DNA of 27,838 nt, from assembly GCA_945862035.1 (NCBI GenBank), contig CAMAXB010000004.1, forward strand, positions 1 to 27,838, given 5' to 3'. Origin of the DNA: Opitutus sp. GAS368. GTDB lineage: Bacteria; Verrucomicrobiota; Verrucomicrobiia; Opitutales; Opitutaceae. Of this stretch, positions 16,625 through 25,380 are shown piece after piece. The position numbers and the translations under genes were made by a program. Position 1 is the first letter of the stretch. Every line of letters starts with the position of its first letter. The notes below the pieces were generated by a model. The model was not told the DNA's origin. It ran no database searches and worked only from the letters and a program-made list of their open reading frames with translations.

Positions 16625-17518
16625 TCAGCGGGGCGCGTTCATCCGACGGTGAAAAAACCGCACGAGGGCCTCGAGCCGGTTTTCGTGGGTGCCGACGACC
16701 AGTCGGCTGAGGGAATCGGGAAAGAGCGAGGTCCAGGCGGTTTCGCGCTCCTGCCGCCACGCCTCGTGCGCGGCGCGTTCGGACGAGGAGCCGTCGAGCG
16801 TCACGATCCGGCCGGCGAGGGGATCATAGGCGGCGAAGCGCTCACCGACCGGGAGTTCGCGTTCCCAGGGATCGTCCACGCGGAAGCCCATCGGCTGGTA
16901 ACGGCGCCGCAGGTACGTCCACGCCTCGGGGGCCACGCGCGGAGGGAAATCCCCGAGCCAGATCAGAATGCTGTGCTTGGGGGCGGCCTTGATCAGCAGC
17001 CGCCAGGGAATCTGGGCGTCCGCGCCCGTCGACGCCGACACCGCGGGGGCGGGCTGCGCGATGAGCGAGGCGGCGGCGTGCATGATCTGCCCGCGGCCGC
17101 GGACCGGCTCGCGAAACAGATAGCCCTCGGGCGAGGCATGGATGAAGCCGACGCGATCGCGGTTCACCGCGCCCAGCAGCATGACAAAACCGGCGAGCTC
17201 GATCAGCGCCTCGCGCTTGGACTGCGCGCCCGACCCAAACTGCAGGCTGGGGGAGTCCTCGAACAGGACCATGAACGTGATCTCTCGCTCCTCGACGAAT
17301 TTCTTGCGGTAGGGCTCGCCGAGCCGGGCGGTGACGTTCCAGTCGATGTCTCGGATATCGTCGCCAAACGTGTACTTCACCACCTGGTCGAATTCCATGC
17401 CTCGACCGCGGAAGGCCGAGCGATACTCGCCGCTCAGCACGTTCTCCACGGCATGGCGCACCCGCCACTCGAGCTGGCGGAGAACCGCGAGGGAGGAGGA
17501 CGTGGTGACAACAGGCAC
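16625..17518 (-). CDS. DUF58 domain protein of the MoxR/Bat operon
   Basis: This is a soluble protein of about 297 residues. The family core is VLSGEYRSAFRGRGMEFDQV and KYTFGDDIRDIDWNVTARLG, the classical DUF58 signature, followed by YRKKFVEEREITFMVLFEDS, a degenerate VWA-like strand. DUF58 proteins are regular partners of MoxR ATPases and may be their substrate adaptors or clients. The open frame allows a TTG start at 17551; GTG 17518 with leader ATTTCTCCACCC is chosen here, and either start leaves the domain intact. It sits between moxR and batA in one transcription unit. Confidence 0.92.
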   Translation of the reverse strand: MPVVTTSSSLAVLRQLEWRVRHAVENVLSGEYRSAFRGRGMEFDQVVKYTFGDDIRDIDWNVTARLGEPYRKKFVEEREITFMVLFEDSPSLQFGSGAQSKREALIELAGFVMLLGAVNRDRVGFIHASPEGYLFREPVRGRGQIMHAAASLIAQPAPAVSASTGADAQIPWRLLIKAAPKHSILIWLGDFPPRVAPEAWTYLRRRYQPMGFRVDDPWERELPVGERFAAYDPLAGRIVTLDGSSSERAAHEAWRQERETAWTSLFPDSLSRLVVGTHENRLEALVRFFHRRMNAPR

Positions 17519-17586
17519 GGGTGGAGAAATCGATTGAGGGGTAAGCGCCAACGCGGCCGGACCGGTGCGGAGCGGCCCAAGTCGCG

Positions 17587-18552
<966 letters not shown>

Positions 18553-18760
18553 GCGGAGAGGGTAAAAAAGGCCATCATGGAGACAGCACGGTACGGCAAG
18601 TGTTTCACTGAGGGCAAAGGCTGCAACATGGATTTATAGTTCCTGATTGATCGGGGAACGGCGCGGGCGAACGTAAAGGGATTGCGGGAGCAGGCGCTGT
18701 GCCTCCGGAAGGGTCTGTCGGCTTGCCGGCGCCACGCTTTGCTGCCCTCCTGCTGCTGCC

Positions 18761-19153
18761 ATGGATTTGCCGCCCGTCTTGCTTGAGCGCCTGCGCGTCC
18801 TCGGCGTTGCCCTCGGTGACGTGGAGGAACGCTTCGTGCGCGGATCAGGCCCCGGCGGCCAGAAGATCAATAAAACGTCGTCCACGGTCGTGCTGCGCCA
18901 TCGCCCGACCGGGATTGAGGTCCGGTGCCAGCAGGAGCGCTCCCAGGCGGCGAATCGTGCGACCGCGTGGGCGGAGCTCTGCCGTCGGCTGGAGGAACGC
19001 CGGCGACTGGCGGCGGCCCAGATTCGGACCGATCGCGAGCTTGCGCGGCGCCAGACCCGGCAGAAGAGCCGGACCCAGAAGGCGCGAACGTTGGCCGACA
19101 AACGGCACCACGCCGGCCGCAAGGCCTCGCGCCGACAGCGTCCGGATGAGTGA
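18761..19153 (+). CDS. Short class-I release-factor-like protein with GGQ and basic tail
   Basis: This 130-residue protein has only the catalytic RF domain: FVRGSGPGGQKINKTSSTVV with GGQ at 32-34, then HRPTGIEVRCQQERSQAANR. The C-terminal 45 residues are rich in Arg/Lys (RQTRQKSRTQKARTLADKRH), as in ribosome-rescue factors that place a basic tail in the empty mRNA channel. No codon-recognition domain exists. It resembles ArfB (YaeJ) and the mitochondrial C12orf65/mtRF-R family; the sequence around GGQ looks closer to the latter. The likely role is peptidyl-tRNA hydrolysis on stalled ribosomes or split 50S subunits. The start ATG 18761 has leader CCCTCCTGCTGCTGCC. Confidence 0.88.
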   Translation: MDLPPVLLERLRVLGVALGDVEERFVRGSGPGGQKINKTSSTVVLRHRPTGIEVRCQQERSQAANRATAWAELCRRLEERRRLAAAQIRTDRELARRQTRQKSRTQKARTLADKRHHAGRKASRRQRPDE

Positions 19154-19568
19154 ACGGCCTTTAACTTCCCGTTTCGGCGGAAGATCAACAGCCTCCGTGC
19201 CTCGCTTCCTCTTTTGTTATTCGTTTTTGTTGTGGCTCGCTGCCCGACACCCCCCTGGGTGCCGGTGCCAGCAGCGGCTCCCGCCGCCTCCGCAGAGACC
19301 TGATTGAACCTGCATCTCAAAAGCTCGGGGGAAAAGCCTTTCCCTTCGCTGCCGCTGCCCCGGAGAGGATTTCGTCAAGCTAGGCTGCGATCGGTGATCG
19401 CGTGGAGCGGAACGGGTTCCGCTCTTCGGGCTCTAGTCTTGAAACGTGTGGGCCAATCCGCCGCCTTCATTCTTGCAGCGAAAGCGGGGTGGTTTGGCCG
19501 GAAGCGGTTGAGAGAGCTTGTGCTTCTGGGGGTTGCGGGAGTGCGTGGCATTCGCGGATCCTAGCCCC
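19154..19568. other. 415-base intergenic stretch with paired hairpins, no gene recognised
   Basis: It lies between convergent genes. Two perfect stems stand next to each other: GCGATC-GGT-GATCGC (19387-19401) and GAGCGGAAC/GTTCCGCTC (19405-19424, only two to four bases of loop). A further weak hairpin lies near 19250-19270. They could be terminators for either side or part of a small RNA. No protein-like frame was recognised. Confidence 0.45.
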
Positions 19569-20039
19569 TCATTCCTCTGCATTTTTTTCAGCTGTCTGTT
19601 GACGCCAGGCCAGGAATCCAGCTGGCGCAATAATCGTGGTCAAAAATAACCTCATTAAGAAGTTTTCCATCATGGGAAGGGTCACACGTGAGCCCACCCA
19701 ATCGCTGGCGAAGGTCAGCAACCACCCGGCTACGATAACCCAGCAGACTAGCCTTTGGCTGTCGAAGTAAGCGCGGTTGCGCTCGGCCAGTTCACGCTCG
19801 TCGATTTGGCCCTCGGGAGCATGTGCGATGAAGCTCAGGCTCGAAAGAAACAATAATCCACCAGCTCCAATGCCGATCAGAAGCAAGACTCCAAAACTGA
19901 TCATCCAAACGGGGCGCTCTGATTCCAAACCAAACTTCACCAGCAATGAGCCCCATAAGCCCACAAGCATGGCGACGAAAAGCCCGCGAACGGTACGCTG
20001 GCTGAAACTCAGGTAAGAAGAGCGTGTGCTCGTTTTCAT
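19569..20039 (-). CDS. Four-helix membrane protein paired with an HTH regulator
   Basis: This 156-residue protein has four hydrophobic stretches: VRGLFVAMLVGLWGSLLV (18-35), VWMISFGVLLLIGIGAGGLL (44-63) running on to FLSSLSFIA, LVCWVIVAGWLLTFA (97-111) and LMRLFLTTIIAPAGFLAW (128-145). Between helices lies a charged, probably cytoplasmic loop (PEGQIDERELAERNRAY). I do not recognise a named family. It directly follows a small XRE-type regulator gene, a common arrangement for regulated membrane proteins of unknown role. The frame is open back to 20162, but that overlaps the regulator; ATG 20039 is 14 bases after the regulator stop. Base composition is more AT-rich than the surroundings. Confidence 0.8.
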   Translation of the reverse strand: MKTSTRSSYLSFSQRTVRGLFVAMLVGLWGSLLVKFGLESERPVWMISFGVLLLIGIGAGGLLFLSSLSFIAHAPEGQIDERELAERNRAYFDSQRLVCWVIVAGWLLTFASDWVGSRVTLPMMENFLMRLFLTTIIAPAGFLAWRQQTAEKNAEE

Positions 20040-20053
20040 GGACGGATTCGTGG

Positions 20054-20293
20054 TTAGGATTTTTTCTGAACTGAAAGCTGGCTGGAAAGAGGCGGAAAGG
20101 GTTTGAGCGAAAACAAGGCATCGACGCTGAGGTCGAAGACCTTGGCCAAGCGCAACGCACATTCTACGCTCGGGCTGTACGAGCCGCGCTCAAGAAATCC
20201 AATCGTCTGGGGATTCAGGTCGACGAGATCGGCCAGTTCCTTCCGCGAAAGCCCGCGTTCGGTGCGAAACAGAGCGATGCGATTATAAACCAT
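20054..20293 (-). CDS. Small XRE/Cro-type helix-turn-helix regulator
   Basis: This is a 79-residue DNA-binding protein, MVYNRIALFRTERGLSRKEL with the helix-turn-helix core ELADLVDLNPQTIGFLERGS (19-38) and the helix SVECALRLAKVFDLSVDALF. It fits the compact XRE subgroup made of one HTH domain and almost nothing else (YozG-like), often co-transcribed with a membrane protein gene. The open frame runs to 20329, but ATG 20293 gives the family-like start. The AT-rich upstream region contains two small palindromes that may be its operators, so it is likely autoregulated. It ends 14 bases before the membrane-protein gene. Confidence 0.88.
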   Translation of the reverse strand: MVYNRIALFRTERGLSRKELADLVDLNPQTIGFLERGSYSPSVECALRLAKVFDLSVDALFSLKPFPPLSSQLSVQKKS

Positions 20294-20355
20294 AGTTGGT
20301 TTGAAAAATGATTTGTTTTGTTTAAGCAATATTTAATTTTCCTTGAACAAGCATT
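20294..20355 (-). promoter_or_regulatory. AT-rich promoter/operator region of the HTH gene
   Basis: This 60-base stretch is strikingly AT-rich for the window. It contains TTGTTTAAGCAA (20318-20329, imperfect palindrome) and CTTGAACAAG (20342-20351, perfect palindrome), both of the form TTG-Nx-CAA with about one helical turn between them. Such paired sites are typical operators of small XRE regulators. Exact -35/-10 hexamers could not be fixed. Confidence 0.35.
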
Positions 20356-20772
20356 CGGGAGGGTCGGAACCAGCTTGGTTGCTGCGCTGACTCAGTCGTA
20401 TCGAACCGAATCTCCCGAACCGCACCCCTGAATCGCGGATCTCAAGATTGCGGTGAGTAGCCGGTGTTCGACCAGCACGAGCGGGGCGTGTGCGCCGACA
20501 GGCCGCATTCCCTCGAGCCTTGGGCACACGCCATCGGAAGTCCGGCGGGTCAGGTGATGCAACGAGAACGGCGGCGATGCTCGCCGAGCCTTGGGGTGCG
20601 ACCGCTCAAGCACCGCCGCCGTGACCAGGCGTCTGCGCGCTAGGTTCTGAGCAAGCAACCGGGCGCCGCCCGTAAGCCCCTCCTCGCGATCGGCAGGAGG
20701 GTCCCCCGATCGGTCCGCCGTTTACGATTCGGGGCGAGGGACGAGGATTCGCGGACGAGCCGTGCGACTGGG
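20356..20772. other. Intergenic stretch, hairpins only
   Basis: No convincing gene is seen. Stems include CGGCGA-TGC-TCGCCG (20572-20586), CGGGC...GCCCG near 20660-20674 and CCTCCT...AGGAGG near 20679-20701. The latter two lie 70-110 bases beyond the DUF5916 stop on the minus strand and could terminate that transcript. A minus-strand frame at 20392-20658 does not resemble any known protein. Confidence 0.4.
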
Positions 20773-22911
20773 TCAAAACCGGTACGTCCAGGAACCCTTG
20801 AGCGAGGTCTCGTTCTCGGTGGGGCGAAAGTGGTCATCCATCACGTCGTAGCCCTGATTGATAATGAGGAAGACCTCATTGCCGGGCTGCACCGTCCACT
20901 TGGTGCGGAAATTCAGGCCCAGCTCCTCGGAAAAATTATCGTACTGGGCCAGCAGGCTGAGCTGCAGGTCCGGACTGAAGGTGTAGACGGCCTTGGCGGA
21001 GGCCGCGCGGACGTCAAATTCACCCTGGGGCAGGCGGATCTCGCGCAACTCCCATTCGCCGCCGAGTTCGATCTTGCTGGACGGGCGCCAGCCGATTTCG
21101 GCGGAATAGTCGGTCCGCTCGCCGGTATAGAAATCGCCGTGGCGGAGGTCGACTTGGGCGTTGACCGGACGAGACGTGGTCGTTCCCGCACCGACTCGTC
21201 CGCGACCCCACGAGTGCTCGCCGGCGGGAATGACGATTCCCGGTCTGATCGCGAAGGGATTGTCCAACACTTCGGAGGTTAGCTGCCAGTTCGCAGTGAC
21301 CCGGTCCCCGTTCGGGTTTTCGGCCTCGACGCCAATCCAGTTGGTCCGGTCGAGCCGGCGGCCGTCGAGCTGGTTGACCCAGTCGCCCTCCACCGAGAGG
21401 TCGAGGCGCTGCACGGGCAGGTCCTTGAAGTACCACCGGTAGCGATTCCGGAAGTAGAGGTCGTGCACGCCGGTGCGCGACACAAAGCCAAGCGCCGGAT
21501 CGTAGTCCTCGCTGATCCGGCTGTAGAAAAGCGAAAATTCGAATGGTTCGTTCGGGAAGCGGATGGAGAGAGTCGAGGCGTTCCCCTTGCCCCCGGCACG
21601 ATCGGAGTCCGTGCCCTGCAGGGAGGTGCGGAGGGTGAGCGTTCGTTTCCCGGGCAGGCGCGTGTGGGCAAAATTGAAATCGACGCCCGCGAGCTGGTTG
21701 TCTCCGTTGGTGCGAGGATCACCGTGCGTAAAAATCGCGCCGACGCTCGATTCGGCCAGGACTTGGACCGCGGCGCGGCCGACCACAAGGGTCTTGGCGT
21801 CGACGCCGCGATGGCGATCGGTGTGCACGCCGAGCAGCCCGACCGAAAGGGGGCCGGTGCGTCCGGTCAGCTTGATTCCGCCCAGCACGTCGACCTTGGA
21901 GCCATCGGAGGCAAGGCCGATCCGGCGGGAAAAAAAGGGCAGGGGATTCCGCTGGATACCGGCAAAGGTGAAGAGCGACGAATCCTGCAGGAAGAACGAG
22001 CGCTTTTCCGGGAAGAAGAGGGAAAAACGACCCAGATTGACCTGGCGCTCGTCGACCTCGGCATCGGCAAAGTCGGTGTTGACGGTGAAGGTGGCGGCGA
22101 GCGAGGGCGTGATCTGCCAGATGAGGTCGAAACCCGGATTGAATTCGACCTGTTCCTCATCAGGTGTCGGATCGGAATGGCGTGTGACGCTTGCATACGG
22201 CTTGAGATCGATGCCCCGGCCTTGTTGCAGTCCGGTGATCCCGCGGATCTCGCCGGCGTGAGGAAGGGAGGTGGTCGACTTGGTCCGCAGCGCGCCCGAC
22301 CAGCGCATCGACTCCTGTTTGCGGCGCACGGCGCGGCCGAGGTTGAAACCCCACGTGCTCAGTGCCGGGTCGAAGGCGAGGCTCTTGATCGGGATCGCGA
22401 ACTCCGCACTCCAGCCGGTATGATCACGTGAAACTTTGCCGTGCCAGAGCGCGTCCCACTGATAATTCGGCTGGTCCTTGTTCTGGATCAGGCCGTCGTG
22501 TTTCCCGCCGGCCGGAGTCAGGGCAAAGAAATAGCCGTCGCTCTGCCGGTGAAAGGTATCGAGCACAATGCGCACGATGTCGTCGGACCCACTGTCCTGA
22601 TCGCGCTGCATCGAATAGGCGCGGATGCCGGCGGCGCCCCCGGAATCATGGGCCCGGACTCCGACGTAGATGAAGTCGGAATCAAAGGTGACCCAAAACT
22701 CCGTGCGCTCGGTGGGCGGCGCGTCCTCAAGGGGGGCAAGCTGCCGGAGGGCGTCGCTGTAGGCGGCGGTGCGCCAGGCAGGATCATCGAGTCGTCCATC
22801 GATGACCGGTGGGATGGCGGTTGGTCGGACGTCGAGGCTGGGGGCGGCGGCCAGCAGTGCAGGCAGGCCCAGCAGGGAGACGAGCGTTCGGCGAAAAAAG
22901 GTGATGATCAT
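20773..22911 (-). CDS. DUF5916 outer-membrane protein with N-terminal carbohydrate-binding-like domain
   Basis: This 712-residue protein has a signal peptide (MIITFFRRTLVSLLGLPALL...AAAP). A CBM9-type beta domain follows (about 30-200), with IDGRLDDPAW at its start and DDIVRIVLDTF and WSAEFAIPIKSLAF further on. The remainder is DUF5916, a predicted outer-membrane beta-barrel: FTVNTDFADAEVDERQVNLG and FFPEKRSFFLQDSSLFTF are characteristic, with alternating aromatic strands and a final aromatic residue (SLKGSWTYRF), the usual signal for barrel assembly. The role is unknown; a nutrient-binding or polysaccharide-related surface function is suggested by the CBM9 fold. ATG 22911 is preferred over 22953; its leader is CTGCCCTCCTTCC. 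Confidence 0.92.
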   Translation of the reverse strand: MIITFFRRTLVSLLGLPALLAAAPSLDVRPTAIPPVIDGRLDDPAWRTAAYSDALRQLAPLEDAPPTERTEFWVTFDSDFIYVGVRAHDSGGAAGIRAYSMQRDQDSGSDDIVRIVLDTFHRQSDGYFFALTPAGGKHDGLIQNKDQPNYQWDALWHGKVSRDHTGWSAEFAIPIKSLAFDPALSTWGFNLGRAVRRKQESMRWSGALRTKSTTSLPHAGEIRGITGLQQGRGIDLKPYASVTRHSDPTPDEEQVEFNPGFDLIWQITPSLAATFTVNTDFADAEVDERQVNLGRFSLFFPEKRSFFLQDSSLFTFAGIQRNPLPFFSRRIGLASDGSKVDVLGGIKLTGRTGPLSVGLLGVHTDRHRGVDAKTLVVGRAAVQVLAESSVGAIFTHGDPRTNGDNQLAGVDFNFAHTRLPGKRTLTLRTSLQGTDSDRAGGKGNASTLSIRFPNEPFEFSLFYSRISEDYDPALGFVSRTGVHDLYFRNRYRWYFKDLPVQRLDLSVEGDWVNQLDGRRLDRTNWIGVEAENPNGDRVTANWQLTSEVLDNPFAIRPGIVIPAGEHSWGRGRVGAGTTTSRPVNAQVDLRHGDFYTGERTDYSAEIGWRPSSKIELGGEWELREIRLPQGEFDVRAASAKAVYTFSPDLQLSLLAQYDNFSEELGLNFRTKWTVQPGNEVFLIINQGYDVMDDHFRPTENETSLKGSWTYRF

Positions 22912-23323
22912 GGAAGGAGGGCAGGCTGGGCTGCGGTTCGCGCTGCGCCACACCGCAGGGCTGCTCGCTCCGACGATAACCGGGCAGCCCGCGACACGTT
23001 ACAGGACCTTTGTGTCGGAGGCACCGCGTAAACGGCGGGCAGGGGAGCCCCACGACTCCGTTTTGTGTTTCATAGCGCACCGGCCCTGCGATCAGGAAAA
23101 TGGCCGGTCCGCGTCCCCGCGGTGGATATCTCGCGGACTTCTCATCCCTAGAATGCGGACTCATCCTGCCGTTTGGGCCTCGCCGCCACCACGGAAAGCG
23201 GCCTCGCCCGGTCCGGGGCCTGCGCGTGTGCATCGGGTTGATCGACGCGCCGAAAGCGGCGATCGTGAGCAGCCCGAAGTTTTGGACTGACGACCGGCGC
23301 GCGGCCGGTGACGCTCCCGGGGC
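22912..23323. other. Divergent intergenic region with structured leader
   Basis: It must hold the promoters of the DUF5916 gene (minus) and the YeiH gene (plus). Near the DUF5916 start two stems can form: CTGCGG/CCGCAG and GGGCTGC/GCAGCCC (22958-22964 with 22984-22990). Near the YeiH start lies ACCGGC-GCGCG-GCCGGT (about 23293-23309). I compared it by eye with cobalamin, TPP and SAM riboswitch cores and saw no match. Confidence 0.4.
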
Positions 23324-24505
23324 ATGATGACCGCGACCAAGCTGACCGCAGACCCCACTCAGGGATACGGCGCAGCGGATTTCCTCGATTGCATGGAGGG
23401 CCTCGAGCTCCCGACGGCGCAAAAGCCCCCGGAGACCCGCTGGGGCATGCTTCAGGGCGTGGCGCTTTGCGGTGGACTCACCGTCATCGCGCTCGGCCTG
23501 AACCAGCTCAGCGTCTGGCCCTTTCAGCTGGCCAGCGGGCGTCATCCGCTCGAGCCCGTGATGCTGGCGATCATCATGGGCATTTTGCTCGGAAACATCG
23601 GGCTCCGGCTCCAGCCCCTGCAGGTCGGGATCAAGTGGGTTGCGCGCAGGGCTTTGCCGCTGGGCATCATCCTGCTGGGCGCGCGGCTTAATTTTCTCGA
23701 TGTCCTGCGCGTCGGCCTAGGTGGTATCCTCATGACGCTGGTGGAGATGGTGCTCGCGCTCGTCATCATGATTTTTCTCGCCCGTCGGATGGGCCTGACC
23801 ACCAAGCTGGCGACCCTCATCGGCGTGGGCACCGCGATCTGTGGCGGGACGGCGATCGTCGCGACGGCGCCGGTCATCGACGCGGATGAGAATGACGTGG
23901 TGTTCAGCGTCGCGACCGTGACCCTGCTGGGTCTAGTGGCCATGGCCCTGCTCCCGCTGATCGGCGGGCTGTTGGAAATGAGCCAGCAGGCCTTTGGGAT
24001 TTGGGCGGGTCTCTCGATTCATCAAACCCCGCAGGTCATCGCGTCGGGCTTCGCCTACGGCGATGAGGCCGGCGAGACCGCGACGGTGGTCAAGCTGGCC
24101 CGGGTCTGCCTGCTTGCCCCGGTCGTTTTCATGGTGGGCTTCTGGTACGCCCGGAGTCGGGCGAGCGCGGGTGCAACCAAGGTTCGTTACCGCAATCTCT
24201 TTCCACTCTTCATTCTTGGATTTTTGGGCATGGCACTCGCGCGTTCCCTCGGGCTGTTGCCTTCGCTCAGCTTGGAACTGGCTCCGGGTTCCGTGCTCGG
24301 TGCGCGCGATTGGAACTTCTCCGTTCCGTACGCCGCCCAGCGCATCTCCGAAATCTGTATCGTGGCCAGCATGGCGGCGGTCGGGCTGGAGACGCGCTTC
24401 AAGGCCCTGAAGCGAACGGGCTACAAGCCATTTCTCGCCGGTCTGATCACCTCGGTAGTGATCTGTGCCGCCTTGCTTTTCCTGATCCGCCTGACCACGC
24501 CCTGA
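23324..24505 (+). CDS. YeiH-family putative membrane exporter
   Basis: This 393-residue polytopic membrane protein has about ten predicted helices. Signatures are LAIIMGILLGNIGLRLQPLQ, PLGIILLGARLNFLDVLRVG, the glycine-rich LIGVGTAICGGTAIVATAPV with DADENDVVFSVATV, and GIWAGLSIHQTPQVIASGFA. These are the conserved blocks of the Cons_hypoth698/YeiH family, annotated as putative sulfate exporters though the substrate is not firmly known. The N-terminal 50 residues are soluble. Either of two adjacent ATG codons (23324, 23327) could start; the leader is GGTGACGCTCCCGGGGC. The next gene, for an SGNH hydrolase, follows 94 bases later. Confidence 0.93.
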   Translation: MMTATKLTADPTQGYGAADFLDCMEGLELPTAQKPPETRWGMLQGVALCGGLTVIALGLNQLSVWPFQLASGRHPLEPVMLAIIMGILLGNIGLRLQPLQVGIKWVARRALPLGIILLGARLNFLDVLRVGLGGILMTLVEMVLALVIMIFLARRMGLTTKLATLIGVGTAICGGTAIVATAPVIDADENDVVFSVATVTLLGLVAMALLPLIGGLLEMSQQAFGIWAGLSIHQTPQVIASGFAYGDEAGETATVVKLARVCLLAPVVFMVGFWYARSRASAGATKVRYRNLFPLFILGFLGMALARSLGLLPSLSLELAPGSVLGARDWNFSVPYAAQRISEICIVASMAAVGLETRFKALKRTGYKPFLAGLITSVVICAALLFLIRLTTP

Positions 24506-24569
24506 ACGCTCCCCGGAGGAGTGATTCCGGCTCGCTCCGCGAAACGGAAGGGGATTCCCTGACGAGCGG

Positions 24570-24590
24570 AAGCCACCCCGCGGGCTTTTT
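24570..24590 (+). terminator. Possible intrinsic terminator before the SGNH hydrolase gene
   Basis: AAGCC (24570-24574) pairs with GGCTT (24583-24587) and is followed by TTT. The stem is only five base pairs with an eight-base loop, and it lies ten bases before the next ATG. It would end the YeiH transcript, or it may be chance. Confidence 0.3.
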
Positions 24591-24599
24591 CGATCAAGC

Positions 24600-25265
24600 A
24601 TGAACGCTCACTTCCCGGGTCAGGTCCTTCTCTTGGCTGGTCTGTTGCTTGCCCCTTGGCTGGCGCCCGCGGCGCCCGCGGATTGGGTTGTGGAGATTGA
24701 ACGGCTGACCGTGGGCGATGGCGCCCAGCCCCCGCCCGCGGGTGGAGTGGTGTTCGTCGGCAGCTCATCGATCCGCCTGTGGTCAACGCTGGCGGAAGAT
24801 TTTCCGGGCGTGCCGATCATCAACCGGGGCTTCGGTGGGTCAGAGCTGCCCGACAGTGTTCACTTCGCTGACCGAATCGTGATCCCCTACCGCCCGCAGG
24901 CGGTGGTGTTGTACGCGGGCGAGAACGATCTTTGGGCGGGCAAGTCGCCCTCCGACGTGCTCGCGGCCTTTCATGCATTCCGCGTGAAGCTGCACGCGGC
25001 TTTGCCGGAGGCCCGCCTGCTGTTTCTGGCGATCAAGGAAAGTCCGTCCCGGGCCCGCGTGCGGGGAGCGGTGCGCGAAGCCAACCGCCTGATTGCCGCG
25101 GCCTGCGCAGCCGACCCGCGGCTCGTTTTTGTGGATGTCGCCACGCCGCTCCTCGATCCCGCGGGTGACTTCCGTCCCGAGCTCTTTGTCGGCGACCAAC
25201 TGCACCTCGCTCCGGCGGGCTACGAGATTTGGAGCCGCGTCCTCGCTCCTCACCTGTCCCGTTGA
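24600..25265 (+). CDS. Secreted SGNH/GDSL-type hydrolase
   Basis: This 221-residue protein has a signal peptide (about 1-26, VLLLAGLLLAPWLAPAAP). SGNH blocks: GSSSIRLW at 54-61 with the nucleophile Ser56, NRGFGGSELPD at 75-85 (oxyanion Gly), YAGENDLWAG at 105-114 (oxyanion Asn109), and the catalytic pair DQLHLAPAGY with Asp199 and His202. This arrangement matches the GDSL-like lipase/acylhydrolase family with 'VFVGSSS' block I. Activity would be ester hydrolysis, perhaps on acetylated polysaccharide, outside the cytoplasm; the substrate cannot be told. It is convergent with the M20 peptidase gene. Confidence 0.93.
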   Translation: MNAHFPGQVLLLAGLLLAPWLAPAAPADWVVEIERLTVGDGAQPPPAGGVVFVGSSSIRLWSTLAEDFPGVPIINRGFGGSELPDSVHFADRIVIPYRPQAVVLYAGENDLWAGKSPSDVLAAFHAFRVKLHAALPEARLLFLAIKESPSRARVRGAVREANRLIAAACAADPRLVFVDVATPLLDPAGDFRPELFVGDQLHLAPAGYEIWSRVLAPHLSR

Positions 25266-25380
25266 GCCTCGTGCCGCTTCGCCAATCCCGAAAAATTCCG
25301 ATGAACCCTCATGTCCTCCTCGCCCAAGCGCGTTGAATGGGTTGGTCTGCAGAAAAGGGCCGGGCTCACGAATTACGGTC

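Noticed and set aside
22912..23110. Cobalamin, TPP or SAM riboswitch before the DUF5916 gene
   Set aside because: None of the conserved cores of these riboswitches could be found on the minus strand.
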